From NCBI RefSeq assembly GCF_030646925.1, contig NZ_JAUSKL010000125.1:1-50724 (forward strand): a stretch of 50,724 nucleotides of DNA, written 5' to 3'. Positions 1-8,143 of this stretch are shown here, piece by piece. The position numbers and the translations under genes are program-made. A model generated the notes under the pieces. The model was not told the DNA's origin. It made no database searches and was given only the letters and a program-made list of their open reading frames with translations. The number at the start of each line of letters is the position of its first letter. Positions within the stretch are counted from its first letter, which is position 1. The stretch comes from Candidatus Binatus sp. (lineage in GTDB: Bacteria > Desulfobacterota > Binatia > Binatales > Binataceae).

Positions 1-436
1 TGAGACTCAAGTCGCTCGACATCGACATATCTGAACTCTCCTCGGGTTCGCTGCGCGTTCGCCCTTCGATGGCGTTCGGCGCTGGCGACGCGGAGCGCAC
101 ACCGATGCTGCGCGTCCAACGACATGGATAGCGCCTTTGCCCGCTCGTCGTCCATCGCAACTCCGCTGTACTGCCTCGTTTAATCGGGTCATTGCCTTCC
201 ATTGGGCATCGGTGTTTTGCTTTGAAAAGGTGGCTGACTTTGCTACAGCGAGATCATTGGCAGATGACGACGAAGCCGAATCTCGCTCGCGGATCCAAGT
301 CAAACGACATCGTTGTGATCACATCCTCGATGAATAAGTCGCTCGATATTCTGACACCGTAAACTAACCGCACGGGCAACCGCGCGAATCGCGATTCGAA
401 ACCGATACGGCCTGAACATTCCAAGGAGGAAACCCA
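1..436. other. Left-edge stretch without a supported gene
   Basis: No gene here is convincing. A minus-strand frame is open from an ATG at 155 to the left edge and reads as a charged, Arg/Ala-rich peptide. A second minus frame covers 7-303. The two lie in different phases and neither shows a recognisable motif or a good ribosome binding site. This may be the damaged 3' part of a gene lying mostly outside the window. The last 20 bases carry the strong AAGGAGGA site of the amidohydrolase that starts at 437. Confidence 0.4.
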
Positions 437-2134
437 ATGGCCGAATACGATGCGGTGATACGGAACGGAATGGTGATCGATGGAACCAGGATGCCGCGCT
501 ATCGCGCCGACGTCGCGATCAAAGGCGGCCGCGTCGCAGCCATCGGGCGCTTCCCCACTAGCGCAGGCGCGAAGAACATCGACGCCACCGGCATGATCGT
601 CGCCCCCGGCTTCGTCGATCTCCACACCCACTACGACGCGCAGTTGTTCTGGGATCCGTACTGCTCGATTTCGAGCTGGCACGGCGTCACCTCGATCGTT
701 ATCGGCAACTGCGGCTTCGGCTTCGCCCCGGTACGTCCCGCCGAACGCGAGCGCGCCATGCAGACCATGACCCGCGTCGAGGCGATTCCGTACCACGCGA
801 TGAAAGCCGGGATGCCGTGGGATTGGGAAACCTTCCCCCAATTTATGGACAGCATCGATCGCACGCCGAAGGCGATGAACATCCTGCCCTACATGGCGAT
901 CTCGCCGTTGCTCGTTTACGTGATGGGCCTCGAAGCAGCCAAGACGCGCCCGCCGTCCGAGCAGGAGGAGCGCGAAATCTGCCGCCTGCTCGACGAGGCG
1001 ATGGATGCCGGCGCGTGCGGATGGTCCGCGCAGCGGCTCGATCCCAATGGTCCCGCCTGCGTGCAGCGCGATTTCGACGGCACGCCGATGGTCTCCGACC
1101 TGATGTCCGACGACACCTGCTATGCGCTCGCGCGCGTGCTCGGCCGCCGCAACGAAGGCTTCATCCAGATGACGCTCGCGTCCGGCGACACTGCGCACGA
1201 CCTGGAGCATTTCGAAAAGCTGGCCGAGTTCAGCGGACGTCCGGTGCTGTTCAACGTGGTGCAGCCGCGCGACGGGATGCCCAATGTGCATCGCGGCAAT
1301 ATCGCGTGGCTCGAGAGCTGCCGCAAGAAAGGGCTGCGCGTGTACGGCCAGTCGGTCACAACCGACACCAACATGACCTTCACCTTCGTCGATTGGAACT
1401 TGTTCGATGAAGTGCAGGAGTGGTGCGATGCGACCACCGGCACTACCGAGGAACGGCTCGCGAAGCTTTCCGATCCGAAGGTCCGCGAAGCGCTGAAGAA
1501 AGCGCGCATCCCGATGATCATCACCGAGCAGTTCGACTTGATTTTCGTCACCGGGGTTGAGCGCGAGGATCTAAAGCATTTCGAGAACATGACGATTCGC
1601 GAAATCGCCGAGCAGACCGGCAAGCATCCGATCGACGCGATGCTCGATCTGGCGGTCGAAGACGGTCTGAAGACCGAGTTCTACGCGCCGGGGCCGAATC
1701 AGAACATGGACTTCATGAAAGAGATGCTCGACTACCCGTACCTGATTCCGGGCGTCTCGGACGGCGGCGCGCACACCAAGTTTTTCACCGGCGGCCGCTA
1801 CCCGACCGAGTTCCTTCAGAAGCTGGTGCGCGAGCACAACATGATGACGCTCGAGGAAGCGCACTGGCGCCTCAGCGCCCTGCCCGCGATGTGCGCCGGC
1901 TTCCGCGACCGCGGCACGCTGCGAGTCGGCGCGCCCGCCGACGTCGTGATTTACGACTACGAGAACCTCACGATGGGCCCGATCGAAACCGTGCGCGATT
2001 TCCCGGGCGGCGAATGGCGTCGCGTGCAGAAGGCCAAGGGCTACAAGCACGTGATGGTAAACGGCGAAGTCACGCTCAACGACGGCGAGCCGACCGGCGC
2101 CTCGTCCGGACGGCTACTGCGGCATGGTGCATAG
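437..2134 (+). CDS. D-aminoacylase-like metal-dependent amidohydrolase
   Basis: The 565-residue product belongs to the amidohydrolase superfamily, N-acyl-D-amino-acid deacylase branch (cytoplasmic Zn hydrolases that cleave N-acyl amides). An N-terminal composite beta domain (about 1-55) leads into the metal motif DLHTHYD, with His63 and His65. The Cys of GNCGFG (Cys92) matches the conserved metal-bridging Cys of D-aminoacylases. The motif SDGGAH near residue 435 supplies the expected late Asp ligand. A C-terminal beta segment (GAPADVVIYDYE) closes the composite domain. The ATG is fixed by AAGGAGGA eight bases upstream. An alpha/beta hydrolase and an LLM monooxygenase follow on the same strand, so the in vivo substrate is more likely a xenobiotic-like or lipid-like amide or cyclic imide than a D-amino acid; that is inference. 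Family sure, substrate unknown. Confidence 0.9.
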   Translation: MAEYDAVIRNGMVIDGTRMPRYRADVAIKGGRVAAIGRFPTSAGAKNIDATGMIVAPGFVDLHTHYDAQLFWDPYCSISSWHGVTSIVIGNCGFGFAPVRPAERERAMQTMTRVEAIPYHAMKAGMPWDWETFPQFMDSIDRTPKAMNILPYMAISPLLVYVMGLEAAKTRPPSEQEEREICRLLDEAMDAGACGWSAQRLDPNGPACVQRDFDGTPMVSDLMSDDTCYALARVLGRRNEGFIQMTLASGDTAHDLEHFEKLAEFSGRPVLFNVVQPRDGMPNVHRGNIAWLESCRKKGLRVYGQSVTTDTNMTFTFVDWNLFDEVQEWCDATTGTTEERLAKLSDPKVREALKKARIPMIITEQFDLIFVTGVEREDLKHFENMTIREIAEQTGKHPIDAMLDLAVEDGLKTEFYAPGPNQNMDFMKEMLDYPYLIPGVSDGGAHTKFFTGGRYPTEFLQKLVREHNMMTLEEAHWRLSALPAMCAGFRDRGTLRVGAPADVVIYDYENLTMGPIETVRDFPGGEWRRVQKAKGYKHVMVNGEVTLNDGEPTGASSGRLLRHGA

Positions 2135-2141
2135 ATAACGT

Positions 2142-2177
2142 CGGTCTGGCGGGCGAATCGATTCGCCCGCCAGACCG
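2142..2177. repeat. Perfect 36-bp palindrome (18-bp arms, no loop)
   Basis: Bases 2142-2159 are the exact reverse complement of 2160-2177 (core GGCGGGCGAATC/GATTCGCCCGCC). It begins seven bases after the amidohydrolase stop codon. There is no T tract, so it is not a standard intrinsic terminator. It directly precedes the dispersed-repeat motif at 2181 and may be part of one REP/MITE-like unit, or it may stabilise the 3' end of the mRNA. Confidence 0.85.
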
Positions 2178-2180
2178 TGC

Positions 2181-2211
2181 TTGTCATTCAGAGCGAAGCG
2201 AAGAATCCCGG
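2181..2211. repeat. Dispersed intergenic repeat of the GAGCGAAGCGAAGAATC type
   Basis: The stretch contains TTGTCATTCAGAGCGAAGCG followed by AAGAATCCCGG. This motif, whose spurious translation reads CHSERSEESR, recurs in intergenic regions of many soil and environmental genomes and often produces artefactual ORFs. Recognition rests on recalled database experience and not on copies inside this window, where I see only one. It sits between the amidohydrolase and the alpha/beta hydrolase. Confidence 0.6.
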
Positions 2212-2276
2212 CTCCGAGTGAATTAATACGGAGTCCATGGGTACAGAATCTCGAATACGAATCGGAGAAGTAATCG

Positions 2277-3062
2277 GTGGCAAACTGGACTGAAGAAACA
2301 ATCTCCGTCGCGGGCACCGAACTCGCGATGGTCAAAGGCGGCGCCGGCAAACCGCTCCTCATCTTTCACGACGAACTCGGCTACACCGGCTGGATGACCT
2401 GGAACATGGAACTCGCCGAGCAGCGCCAATTGCTGATGCCGCTGCAGCCCGGATTCGGCAAGACTCCGCGCCTCGACTGGGTCCGCAACTATCGCGATCT
2501 GGCCGGCTACTACTCGCGCGTCATGCGCGAGTTGCATCTCGATCCAGTTGACGTGATCGGGTTTTCCGCCGGCGGTTTCATTGCGGCTGAAATGGCCGCG
2601 GCTGACCCGCGGATTTTCTCGCGCATGATCCTGGTCGCGCCGATGGGCATCAGGCCCGCCGAGGGCGAAATCATGGACATCTTCCCGATGACGATGCGCA
2701 CGCATCTGCGCGCCACTGTCGCCGATCCGCTGCACACGCCTGAGTTCACCAAGATTTACGGCGGCGAGATGACGCCCGTGCAGTTCGAGGCCTTCGAGGA
2801 AGCGCGCGCCGAAAGCGCTCGCATCGGCTGGGAGCCGTACATGCACAATCCCAGCCTGCCGCATCTGCTGGAGGGGCTATCGCTCCCCACGCTGCTCATA
2901 TGGGGCGATCACGATCGAGTCGTGCCGCGCGGATGCGTCGATGCTTATCGCCGCGTGATCAAAGGCGCGCAGGTGCAGGTGATACAAGGCGCCGGCCATC
3001 GCCCCGAGATCGAGAATTGCGGCGAGTTTGTGAAAGGCGTCAGGAATTTTCTCAAAAGTTAA
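2277..3062 (+). CDS. Alpha/beta-fold hydrolase
   Basis: A 261-residue cytoplasmic serine hydrolase of the usual size for single-domain alpha/beta hydrolases. The nucleophile elbow is GFSAGG with Ser97. The acid is the Asp in WGDHDRVVP near residue 212, and the catalytic His lies in GAGHRPEIEN near residue 241, so the triad is complete. HDELG around residue 31 resembles an oxyanion-hole segment. The start is GTG with GGAGAAG eight bases upstream. The LLM oxidoreductase begins 21 bases after the stop, so the two are probably co-transcribed. Ester or C-C bond hydrolysis in a degradation pathway is likely, but the substrate cannot be read from sequence. Confidence 0.88.
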   Translation: MANWTEETISVAGTELAMVKGGAGKPLLIFHDELGYTGWMTWNMELAEQRQLLMPLQPGFGKTPRLDWVRNYRDLAGYYSRVMRELHLDPVDVIGFSAGGFIAAEMAAADPRIFSRMILVAPMGIRPAEGEIMDIFPMTMRTHLRATVADPLHTPEFTKIYGGEMTPVQFEAFEEARAESARIGWEPYMHNPSLPHLLEGLSLPTLLIWGDHDRVVPRGCVDAYRRVIKGAQVQVIQGAGHRPEIENCGEFVKGVRNFLKS

Positions 3063-3083
3063 TCGCAGCCAGGAGAATCGATC

Positions 3084-4412
3084 GTGCTGATAGGATATTT
3101 CACCGAACGTCCATATCGCTGGATTCCCGAGGACGAGGTTCTTCGCAACCACGCCTACTTCGCGATTTCGAATAAGTTCTTCGATCGCGAGAAAGCGGCC
3201 GACGACTACAACTACTTTCTCGACGAGTATTGCTACGGCGAAGAGCTCGGCTTCGACGCGCTCGCGCTGAACGAACATCACGGCAATCCGTTTTGCATGG
3301 GCAGCGTGATGAACGTCGAGGCGTCGATCCTCGCGCGCATCACCAAGAAACCGAAAATCGTGCTGATCGGCAATCCGCTGCCAGTGCTCAAGCATCCGCT
3401 CCGCATGGCGGAGGAACTCGCCGAGATCGATCTCATTTCGCACGGGCGGCTGGTCGCCGGATGGGTCCGCGGCGCAGGCAGCGAGCAATTCTTCAACAAC
3501 GCCAATCCCGCTTACAATCGCGAGCTGTTCAACGAGGCGCACGATTTCATCATCCAGGCGTGGACGCGGCCCGGCCCGTGGCGCTACGAGGGCAAGCACT
3601 TCAATTATCGCCACGTGAATCCGTGGGCGCTGCCGTATCAAAAGCCGCATCCGCAGATGTGGATACCGGGCGTGCTCAGTCCCGAGACGGTGCAATGGTG
3701 CGCCGAGCATCGCTATCCTTACATCGGGCTCGGCACCGCGATCGGCCCGACCTGCGATCTCTGGGACTACTATGCCGACGCGGCGGCGAACCTCGGCTAT
3801 CAGGCCGGGCCTGAGAACTTCGGCTACCTGGTCCCGACTTTCCTCGCGGAGACCGAAGAGCGCGCGCAGGAGCTTGGCCGCAACTTCGCGTTCGGCGGCG
3901 GCCAGAATGCGTTCTCGCGTCCCGAGCACACGCTGCCTCCCGGCTACAATTCCAAGGATGCGATTCGGCGACTGTCGCATCAGCCCGGCGGCAGTTGGCT
4001 TGGAATCAGCGCGGATAAACTCGGCGGCAGCCGGCACGACGAGGAAGAGGTCTCCGACTTGAACGAAGTCCGCGCCAAGCTCACCGCCGGATACAAAAAA
4101 TCTCAGCAGAATCTCCAGACGATTATCGGGACGCCCAAGACCGTGCTGCCAAAGCTGAAAACCCTGATGCGAGTGCTGCGCCCGGGCGTCTTGATTGTCT
4201 TCAATATCCAGGGTCCGGTGAGCAACGAAGATCGCATGACCAGCATGCGCTTGCTCGCGAATGAAGTGATGCCCGCGATGCGCGAGTATGCTGACCAACT
4301 CGAGTTGCCCGATTCTTACACGAGGACTCCCGGTTCAGTTGCCTTTCGCTCAGGCACCAAACGCGATCCCGTCGTCGATCGTTCGCCACTCGCCGAGTTG
4401 GGTTTGAAATAG
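3084..4412 (+). CDS. LLM-class flavin-dependent oxidoreductase (luciferase-like monooxygenase)
   Basis: The 442-residue product is a bacterial-luciferase-like TIM-barrel enzyme using FMNH2 or F420. Recognisable blocks are LGFDALALNEHH near residue 55, the ring VLIGNPLPVLKHPLRMAEELAEIDLISHGR split across residues 93-122, and WVRGAGSEQF. It is longer than the usual 330-380 because of a C-terminal extension ending in AELGLK. The start is GTG with AGGAGA ten bases upstream. It is the third gene of a tight run (aminoacylase, hydrolase, LLM) that would fit oxidation followed by amide or ester cleavage of an organic substrate. FMN versus F420 cannot be decided from the sequence. Confidence 0.9.
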   Translation: MLIGYFTERPYRWIPEDEVLRNHAYFAISNKFFDREKAADDYNYFLDEYCYGEELGFDALALNEHHGNPFCMGSVMNVEASILARITKKPKIVLIGNPLPVLKHPLRMAEELAEIDLISHGRLVAGWVRGAGSEQFFNNANPAYNRELFNEAHDFIIQAWTRPGPWRYEGKHFNYRHVNPWALPYQKPHPQMWIPGVLSPETVQWCAEHRYPYIGLGTAIGPTCDLWDYYADAAANLGYQAGPENFGYLVPTFLAETEERAQELGRNFAFGGGQNAFSRPEHTLPPGYNSKDAIRRLSHQPGGSWLGISADKLGGSRHDEEEVSDLNEVRAKLTAGYKKSQQNLQTIIGTPKTVLPKLKTLMRVLRPGVLIVFNIQGPVSNEDRMTSMRLLANEVMPAMREYADQLELPDSYTRTPGSVAFRSGTKRDPVVDRSPLAELGLK

Positions 4413-4439
4413 CCCCAAAAGTTTGTTTGACCGGATTCG

Positions 4440-4479
4440 GCGACGGCGATACGCATCCTGCGTTTCGCCGTCGCTTTTA
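4440..4479 (+). terminator. Intrinsic terminator after the LLM gene
   Basis: GCGACGGCG (4440-4448) pairs with CGCCGTCGC (4466-4474). An inner stem ACGCA/TGCGT (4451-4455, 4459-4463) closes a three-base loop, and CTTTTATTT follows. It lies 28 bases past the LLM stop. The T tract overlaps the last codons of the convergent MarR gene. Confidence 0.8.
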
Positions 4480-4989
4480 TTTCGAGGTCACGCCCGTAGA
4501 TCCAATTGCGGGCCTGACGAGCACCGCGATCGCCCGGAGAAAAAACTCGCTGCCGTTTTGAATCTCCTCGGCCGAGAGCTGAGCCAGAAGCGGCCTGAGT
4601 AGTAGCTTGCCGCGTTTCGCCATCATCGCGATAAAGCTTTTCCCGTCCGGCGTCAGGCTGACCATCTGCTCGCGACCCGAGCGGGAATCTTCGCTTAGCT
4701 GCACCAACCGCAACGGCGGGCGAGCCATCGAACGCAACGCGCGGGTGATGGTCGGGCTGCTGATTTCGAACCAGGTTCCGATGAGCCGCTGAATGTCTTT
4801 GCGCCGCAGCCGCCCCTTTGCCCCGCCTTCTGAACGCAGCAGCCACAAGATAGCGACTTGTTTGCGCGACAGTTGCTCATTGCCGAGCGCATCCTCGAAC
4901 GCCTTCCCGATCTGGTAATAGACCGGATAGAAGAATTCGAGAAACTCTGCGGCCGAGTCGCGGCGGCGGCCGGTTTTCACTCTGTCCAC
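4477..4989 (-). CDS. MarR-family transcriptional regulator
   Basis: A 170-residue winged-helix regulator of typical MarR length. The helix-turn-helix spans the segment FEISSPTITRALRSM, and the wing reads LSEDSRSGREQMVSLTPDGK, with the characteristic D-x-R-x3 turn and the basic/TPDG pattern. Helical dimerisation segments flank it (FLEFFYPVYYQIGKAFE at the N-terminus). The start is GTG at 4989; no clear ribosome binding site is seen. It is divergent from the P450 gene with 180 bases between them, and that gap carries a perfect 17-bp palindrome. By analogy with the family it should bind there and respond to a small aromatic or lipophilic ligand, probably the P450 substrate. Confidence 0.85.
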   Translation of the reverse strand: MDRVKTGRRRDSAAEFLEFFYPVYYQIGKAFEDALGNEQLSRKQVAILWLLRSEGGAKGRLRRKDIQRLIGTWFEISSPTITRALRSMARPPLRLVQLSEDSRSGREQMVSLTPDGKSFIAMMAKRGKLLLRPLLAQLSAEEIQNGSEFFLRAIAVLVRPAIGSTGVTSK

Positions 4990-5111
4990 GCTGGTTCCAG
5001 TCCGTCGACGCTCTGCGGCGCACGTCGAGACTCACTCCTTTACGGAAATCCCCCTCGCTCGGCAAGCATGCGGCGCGACCGCCACGTTTTGCGTTGCCCA
5101 ATTAGTTCTGT

Positions 5112-5128
5112 TATGAAACAGTTTCATA
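5112..5128. promoter_or_regulatory. Candidate MarR operator, TATGAAAC-A-GTTTCATA
   Basis: This perfect 8+1+8 inverted repeat lies in the MarR-P450 intergenic region, 41 bases upstream of the P450 GTG and 122 bases upstream of the MarR start. Its size and symmetry are those of MarR-dimer sites. The AT-rich half sites stand out against the GC-rich surroundings. Assignment to this MarR protein is inference from position. Confidence 0.6.
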
Positions 5129-5169
5129 GTGAATGAATCTATTGCAATTGAAATCGCGGAGGCTGTCGC

Positions 5170-6351
5170 GTGGAATACAATCCGTTCCTGCCGGAAGTGA
5201 AAGCGAATCCATATCCGTACTACGCGCAACTGCGCCAGCATGCGCCGGTGTACCAGGTCGAGGGCGCGGGCATGTGGGCCGTCAGCCGCTACGACGACGT
5301 CCTCGAGGTGCTCAAGAGTCCCGATCGCTTTTCGTCGAAGATCCTGATGACGGCGCTGCTCGGCGATTTGAATCCCGTCCCTAACGCGTCGAACCTGATT
5401 GCCTCCGATCCGCCGGTGCATACGCGCCTGCGTAAACTGGTCAACCGCGGCTTCACGCGGCGGATGATCGCCGCACTGGAGCCCCGCATGCGCGCGATCA
5501 CGACCGAGTTGCTCGCACCGCTGGCGTCACGCGGTGCGTGCGATCTCGTCCATGATTTGTCCACTCCCCTGCCGGTTATCGTCATCGCGGAAATGCTCGG
5601 CGTAGAGCCGGATCACCGCGGCCAATTCAAGCGATGGTCGGATGACATCGTCGGCGCCACCAATGGTGTCGCCGGAGACGAACGCAAGCGGGTTGCACAG
5701 AGCATCGCGGAATTCCGCGACTACTTCCAACGAGCAATCGAGTTGCGTCGCACCGAGCCGAAGAACGATCTCATCACCGCGTTGGTCCGCGCGGAAGAAG
5801 AGCAACAAATGCTGACCTCGGAGGAGGTCCTGAGTTTGACCACGCTGTTGTTGATCGCAGGCAATGAGACGACCACGAATCTGATCGGCAACGCGATGAT
5901 TGCGCTGCTCGATCATCCCGAGACGATGGCGCGCGTGAGTTCTGATCCGACCCTCATCCCCAAGGTCGTCGAGGAGGCCCTGCGCTACGACGGACCGGTG
6001 CAGGGAATCTTCCGGCAGGCGACCGAGGACGTGAACCTCGCCGGCGCCAGGATTCCGGCCGGAGCGATGGTGCTGCCGCTGTTCGCGTCGGCCGATCGCG
6101 ATGAGCGCCAATTTCCAAACTCAGAGCAGTTCGACATCGACCGCAACACGGACGGGCATCTGGCGTTCGGCTTCGGCACCCACTTTTGCCTGGGAGCGCC
6201 GCTGGCCCGGCTGGAAGCGAAGATCGCGCTGGAGGAACTGCTGGCGCGCTTCCATCGCATCGCGCAAAAGGAGCCGACGGTAACGAGGATCGATTCATTT
6301 ATTTTGCGAGGACCGAAGACTCTGCCGCTGACGCTCGAGGCGATCGCTTAG
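5170..6351 (+). CDS. Cytochrome P450
   Basis: A 393-residue soluble bacterial P450, which needs separate ferredoxin and reductase partners (none in the window). The I-helix oxygen-binding motif is AGNETTT (about 230-236). The K-helix ExxR is EEALR, and the heme loop is FGFGTHFCLG with the axial Cys340. The start GTG lies at MEYNPFLPEV, a normal position for class I P450s (NPYPYYAQLR follows). The sequence style resembles CYP families that hydroxylate steroids, terpenes or fatty acids, but the family number cannot be assigned by eye. The divergent MarR gene and intervening palindrome suggest substrate-inducible expression. The next amidohydrolase starts 100 bases downstream and may be in the same unit. 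Confidence 0.95.
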   Translation: MEYNPFLPEVKANPYPYYAQLRQHAPVYQVEGAGMWAVSRYDDVLEVLKSPDRFSSKILMTALLGDLNPVPNASNLIASDPPVHTRLRKLVNRGFTRRMIAALEPRMRAITTELLAPLASRGACDLVHDLSTPLPVIVIAEMLGVEPDHRGQFKRWSDDIVGATNGVAGDERKRVAQSIAEFRDYFQRAIELRRTEPKNDLITALVRAEEEQQMLTSEEVLSLTTLLLIAGNETTTNLIGNAMIALLDHPETMARVSSDPTLIPKVVEEALRYDGPVQGIFRQATEDVNLAGARIPAGAMVLPLFASADRDERQFPNSEQFDIDRNTDGHLAFGFGTHFCLGAPLARLEAKIALEELLARFHRIAQKEPTVTRIDSFILRGPKTLPLTLEAIA

Positions 6352-6451
6352 AGATCGAATCAGGCGCGACGGGACGAACTTGCCTTCGGCGGCACGCTAG
6401 TGCGATACAGATGATTAGATGGCTTTTACTTGAGATTAGGAGGGACTATCC

Positions 6452-7609
6452 ATGGCAAACCTACGCGTGATTTCCGCCGATTCGCACATGATGGAGCCTG
6501 CCGACCTTTGGACCGAGCGCCTCGATAATCAGTTCAAGGATCGAGCGCCCAAGGTGGTCCAGAACGAGCGCGGCTCGGGCTACATGTTTGTCGCTCCGGG
6601 AGTTCGCCCGTTTCCCGTCGCCGGCGGCTTCGGCATCGGCAAGAGCGGCGCGGAATTAAAGGAACATCTGAAGAAAGGCTACGAGGCGGCGCGGCCCAGC
6701 GGATGGGACCCCGTCGAACGCCTAAAGGACCAGGACGTTGACGGCGTCGAAGCCGAGGTCATCTATACGACACTCGGGATGCCGCTGTTCGGCCTCGATG
6801 ACGACGAACTCAGGCGCGCGTGCTTCAGCGTGTACAACAACTGGGTCGCCGAATTTCGCTCGCATTGCCCCAGCCGGCTTCATCCCGTCGCACTCATCTC
6901 ACTCGACGACATTCCGCTTGCGGTCAAGGAACTCGAGCGATGCGTCAAGATGGGCCTGAAGGGCGCGATGATCTGGGGCGTGCCGCCCGAGGACAAGCCC
7001 TACTTCAGCGAGATTTACGATCCGTTCTGGACCGTCGCGCAGGAGACGAAAACACCGCTCTCGTTGCATGTGATCACGCAGCGCGATCAGAAAGGCAAAA
7101 GCAAGGACGGCGCGGCGAAGAAAGAAGGCGCCGGCGGTATATCGCTGGGCGGCGTCAAGATGCTGCTCGGCACGATGCAACCGGTTTACCAGGTGCAGCG
7201 CACGCTTTCGAGTTTCATTTTCGGCAAAGTGTTCGAGCGTTTCCCGGGATTGCGGATCGTCTCGGCGGAAAACGACACTGGCTGGATCGCGCATTTCATG
7301 TACCGGATGGATCACATGTACGCCAAGTTCGGTACGATGAATGAAGACACCAAGCTCAAGCTGAAGCCGTCGGAATACGTGCGGCAAAACGTCTGGGCGA
7401 CCTTCCAGGACGACATGATCGGCCCGATGATGCACGGCTACTTTGGCGCGGACAATTTCATGTGGGCGTCGGACTTTCCGCATACCGACTCGACCTGGCC
7501 CAACTCACTCAAGGTGATCGAGCAGGATTTCGAAGGCGTGCCGGCGAACGTCAAAAGCAAGATCGTGTTCGGCAACGCGGCGAAGCTCTACAACATCGAG
7601 TTGAACTAG
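6452..7609 (+). CDS. Amidohydrolase_2-type (ACMSD-like) metal-dependent hydrolase
   Basis: A 385-residue TIM-barrel enzyme of the amidohydrolase_2 group, which includes aminocarboxymuconate-semialdehyde decarboxylase and related hydrolases or decarboxylases. The N-terminal ISADSHMMEP supplies the first metal ligands (a D-x-H arrangement near residues 10-12). SLHVITQ near residue 205 carries a His ligand, and WASDFPHTDSTWP near residue 345 carries the late Asp. The start is set by AGGAGGGA just upstream of the ATG. It follows the P450 on the same strand. Relatives often occur beside LLM and P450 genes in uncultured soil bacteria; the substrate is unknown. Hydrolase versus decarboxylase is open. 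Confidence 0.88.
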   Translation: MANLRVISADSHMMEPADLWTERLDNQFKDRAPKVVQNERGSGYMFVAPGVRPFPVAGGFGIGKSGAELKEHLKKGYEAARPSGWDPVERLKDQDVDGVEAEVIYTTLGMPLFGLDDDELRRACFSVYNNWVAEFRSHCPSRLHPVALISLDDIPLAVKELERCVKMGLKGAMIWGVPPEDKPYFSEIYDPFWTVAQETKTPLSLHVITQRDQKGKSKDGAAKKEGAGGISLGGVKMLLGTMQPVYQVQRTLSSFIFGKVFERFPGLRIVSAENDTGWIAHFMYRMDHMYAKFGTMNEDTKLKLKPSEYVRQNVWATFQDDMIGPMMHGYFGADNFMWASDFPHTDSTWPNSLKVIEQDFEGVPANVKSKIVFGNAAKLYNIELN

Positions 7610-7687
7610 CAGATCACGCACGACGGAAGTTCGAGAACGGTCGTCACTTTTCGTCGTCGAAGCTTGTAAATGGGGGGTTAACAACGG

Positions 7688-8041
7688 GTGCAAATCACCG
7701 GCAAGATTCTCACGGGATGTGCAGCGACAATCTTCTGTTGCGTGCTAGCTTCCTCGACCAGCCACGCCCAAGGCTGGCGGAATTATGGCACGCGGAGCGG
7801 ACAATCGACCGGGCCAGGCGGCGGGCAGTCGACCGGTCCCGGTGGCGGGCTGTCGACAGGTCCGGGTGGCGGACAGTCGACCGGCCCGGGCGGCGGGCTC
7901 TCGACCGGTCCAGGTGGTGGACTTTCGACCGGTCCCGGTGGCGGGTTGTCGACAGGCCCGGGCGGCGGGCTGTCGACGGGTCCGGGCGGTGGACTTTCGA
8001 CAGCGCCTTGCGGTGGCCTGTCGACCGCCCCGTGCCCTTGA
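7688..8041 (+). CDS. Small secreted GGGLSTGP-repeat protein
   Basis: A 117-residue protein starting at GTG. Residues 1-28 form a Sec signal peptide (hydrophobic CAATIFCCVLASS, then SHAQ). A linker QGWRNYGTRS leads to ten consecutive 8-residue units, residues 38-117. Units 1-8 read G(Q/L)STGPGG and the last two read GLSTAPCG and GLSTAPCP. The two Cys in the last units could form a disulfide. Short exported proteins with the same GPGGGLSTGPGGG style exist widely in bacteria and have been linked to small beta-flower folds; this link is recalled, not demonstrated. The function is unknown. It lies 78 bases after the amidohydrolase and ends before a hairpin with a short T tract. Confidence 0.75.
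   Translation: MQITGKILTGCAATIFCCVLASSTSHAQGWRNYGTRSGQSTGPGGGQSTGPGGGLSTGPGGGQSTGPGGGLSTGPGGGLSTGPGGGLSTGPGGGLSTGPGGGLSTAPCGGLSTAPCP
7799..8038. repeat. Ten tandem 24-bp coding repeats
   Basis: The unit encodes G(Q/L)STGPGG and is repeated ten times without interruption, so the array is 240 bp. The third bases differ between copies (GGC/GGT/GGG, TCG throughout), so the copies are not recent perfect duplicates. Long open frames on the other strand across this block (Pro-rich) are repeat artefacts. Confidence 0.9.
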
Positions 8042-8116
8042 ACCTCGAGAAAGCGCGAAGCTTTAGTTGAACTAGCCGCGGACGCACGACTGGAGTTCCG
8101 AAGATCGCGGTTCCGG

Positions 8117-8143
8117 GCTCCCGTCGCGTTGCGGGAGCTTTCT
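8117..8143 (+). terminator. Hairpin with short T tract after the repeat-protein gene
   Basis: GCTCCCG (8117-8123) pairs with CGGGAGC (8132-8138) and is followed by TTTCT. It is 76 bases beyond the repeat-protein stop and abuts the stop of the convergent enoyl-CoA hydratase gene. It is a modest terminator candidate. Confidence 0.5.

Noticed and set aside
254-1291. Long minus-strand open frame across the amidohydrolase
   Set aside because: It is the complement of a confidently recognised gene with metal motifs; high GC keeps opposite frames open. No domain visible in it.
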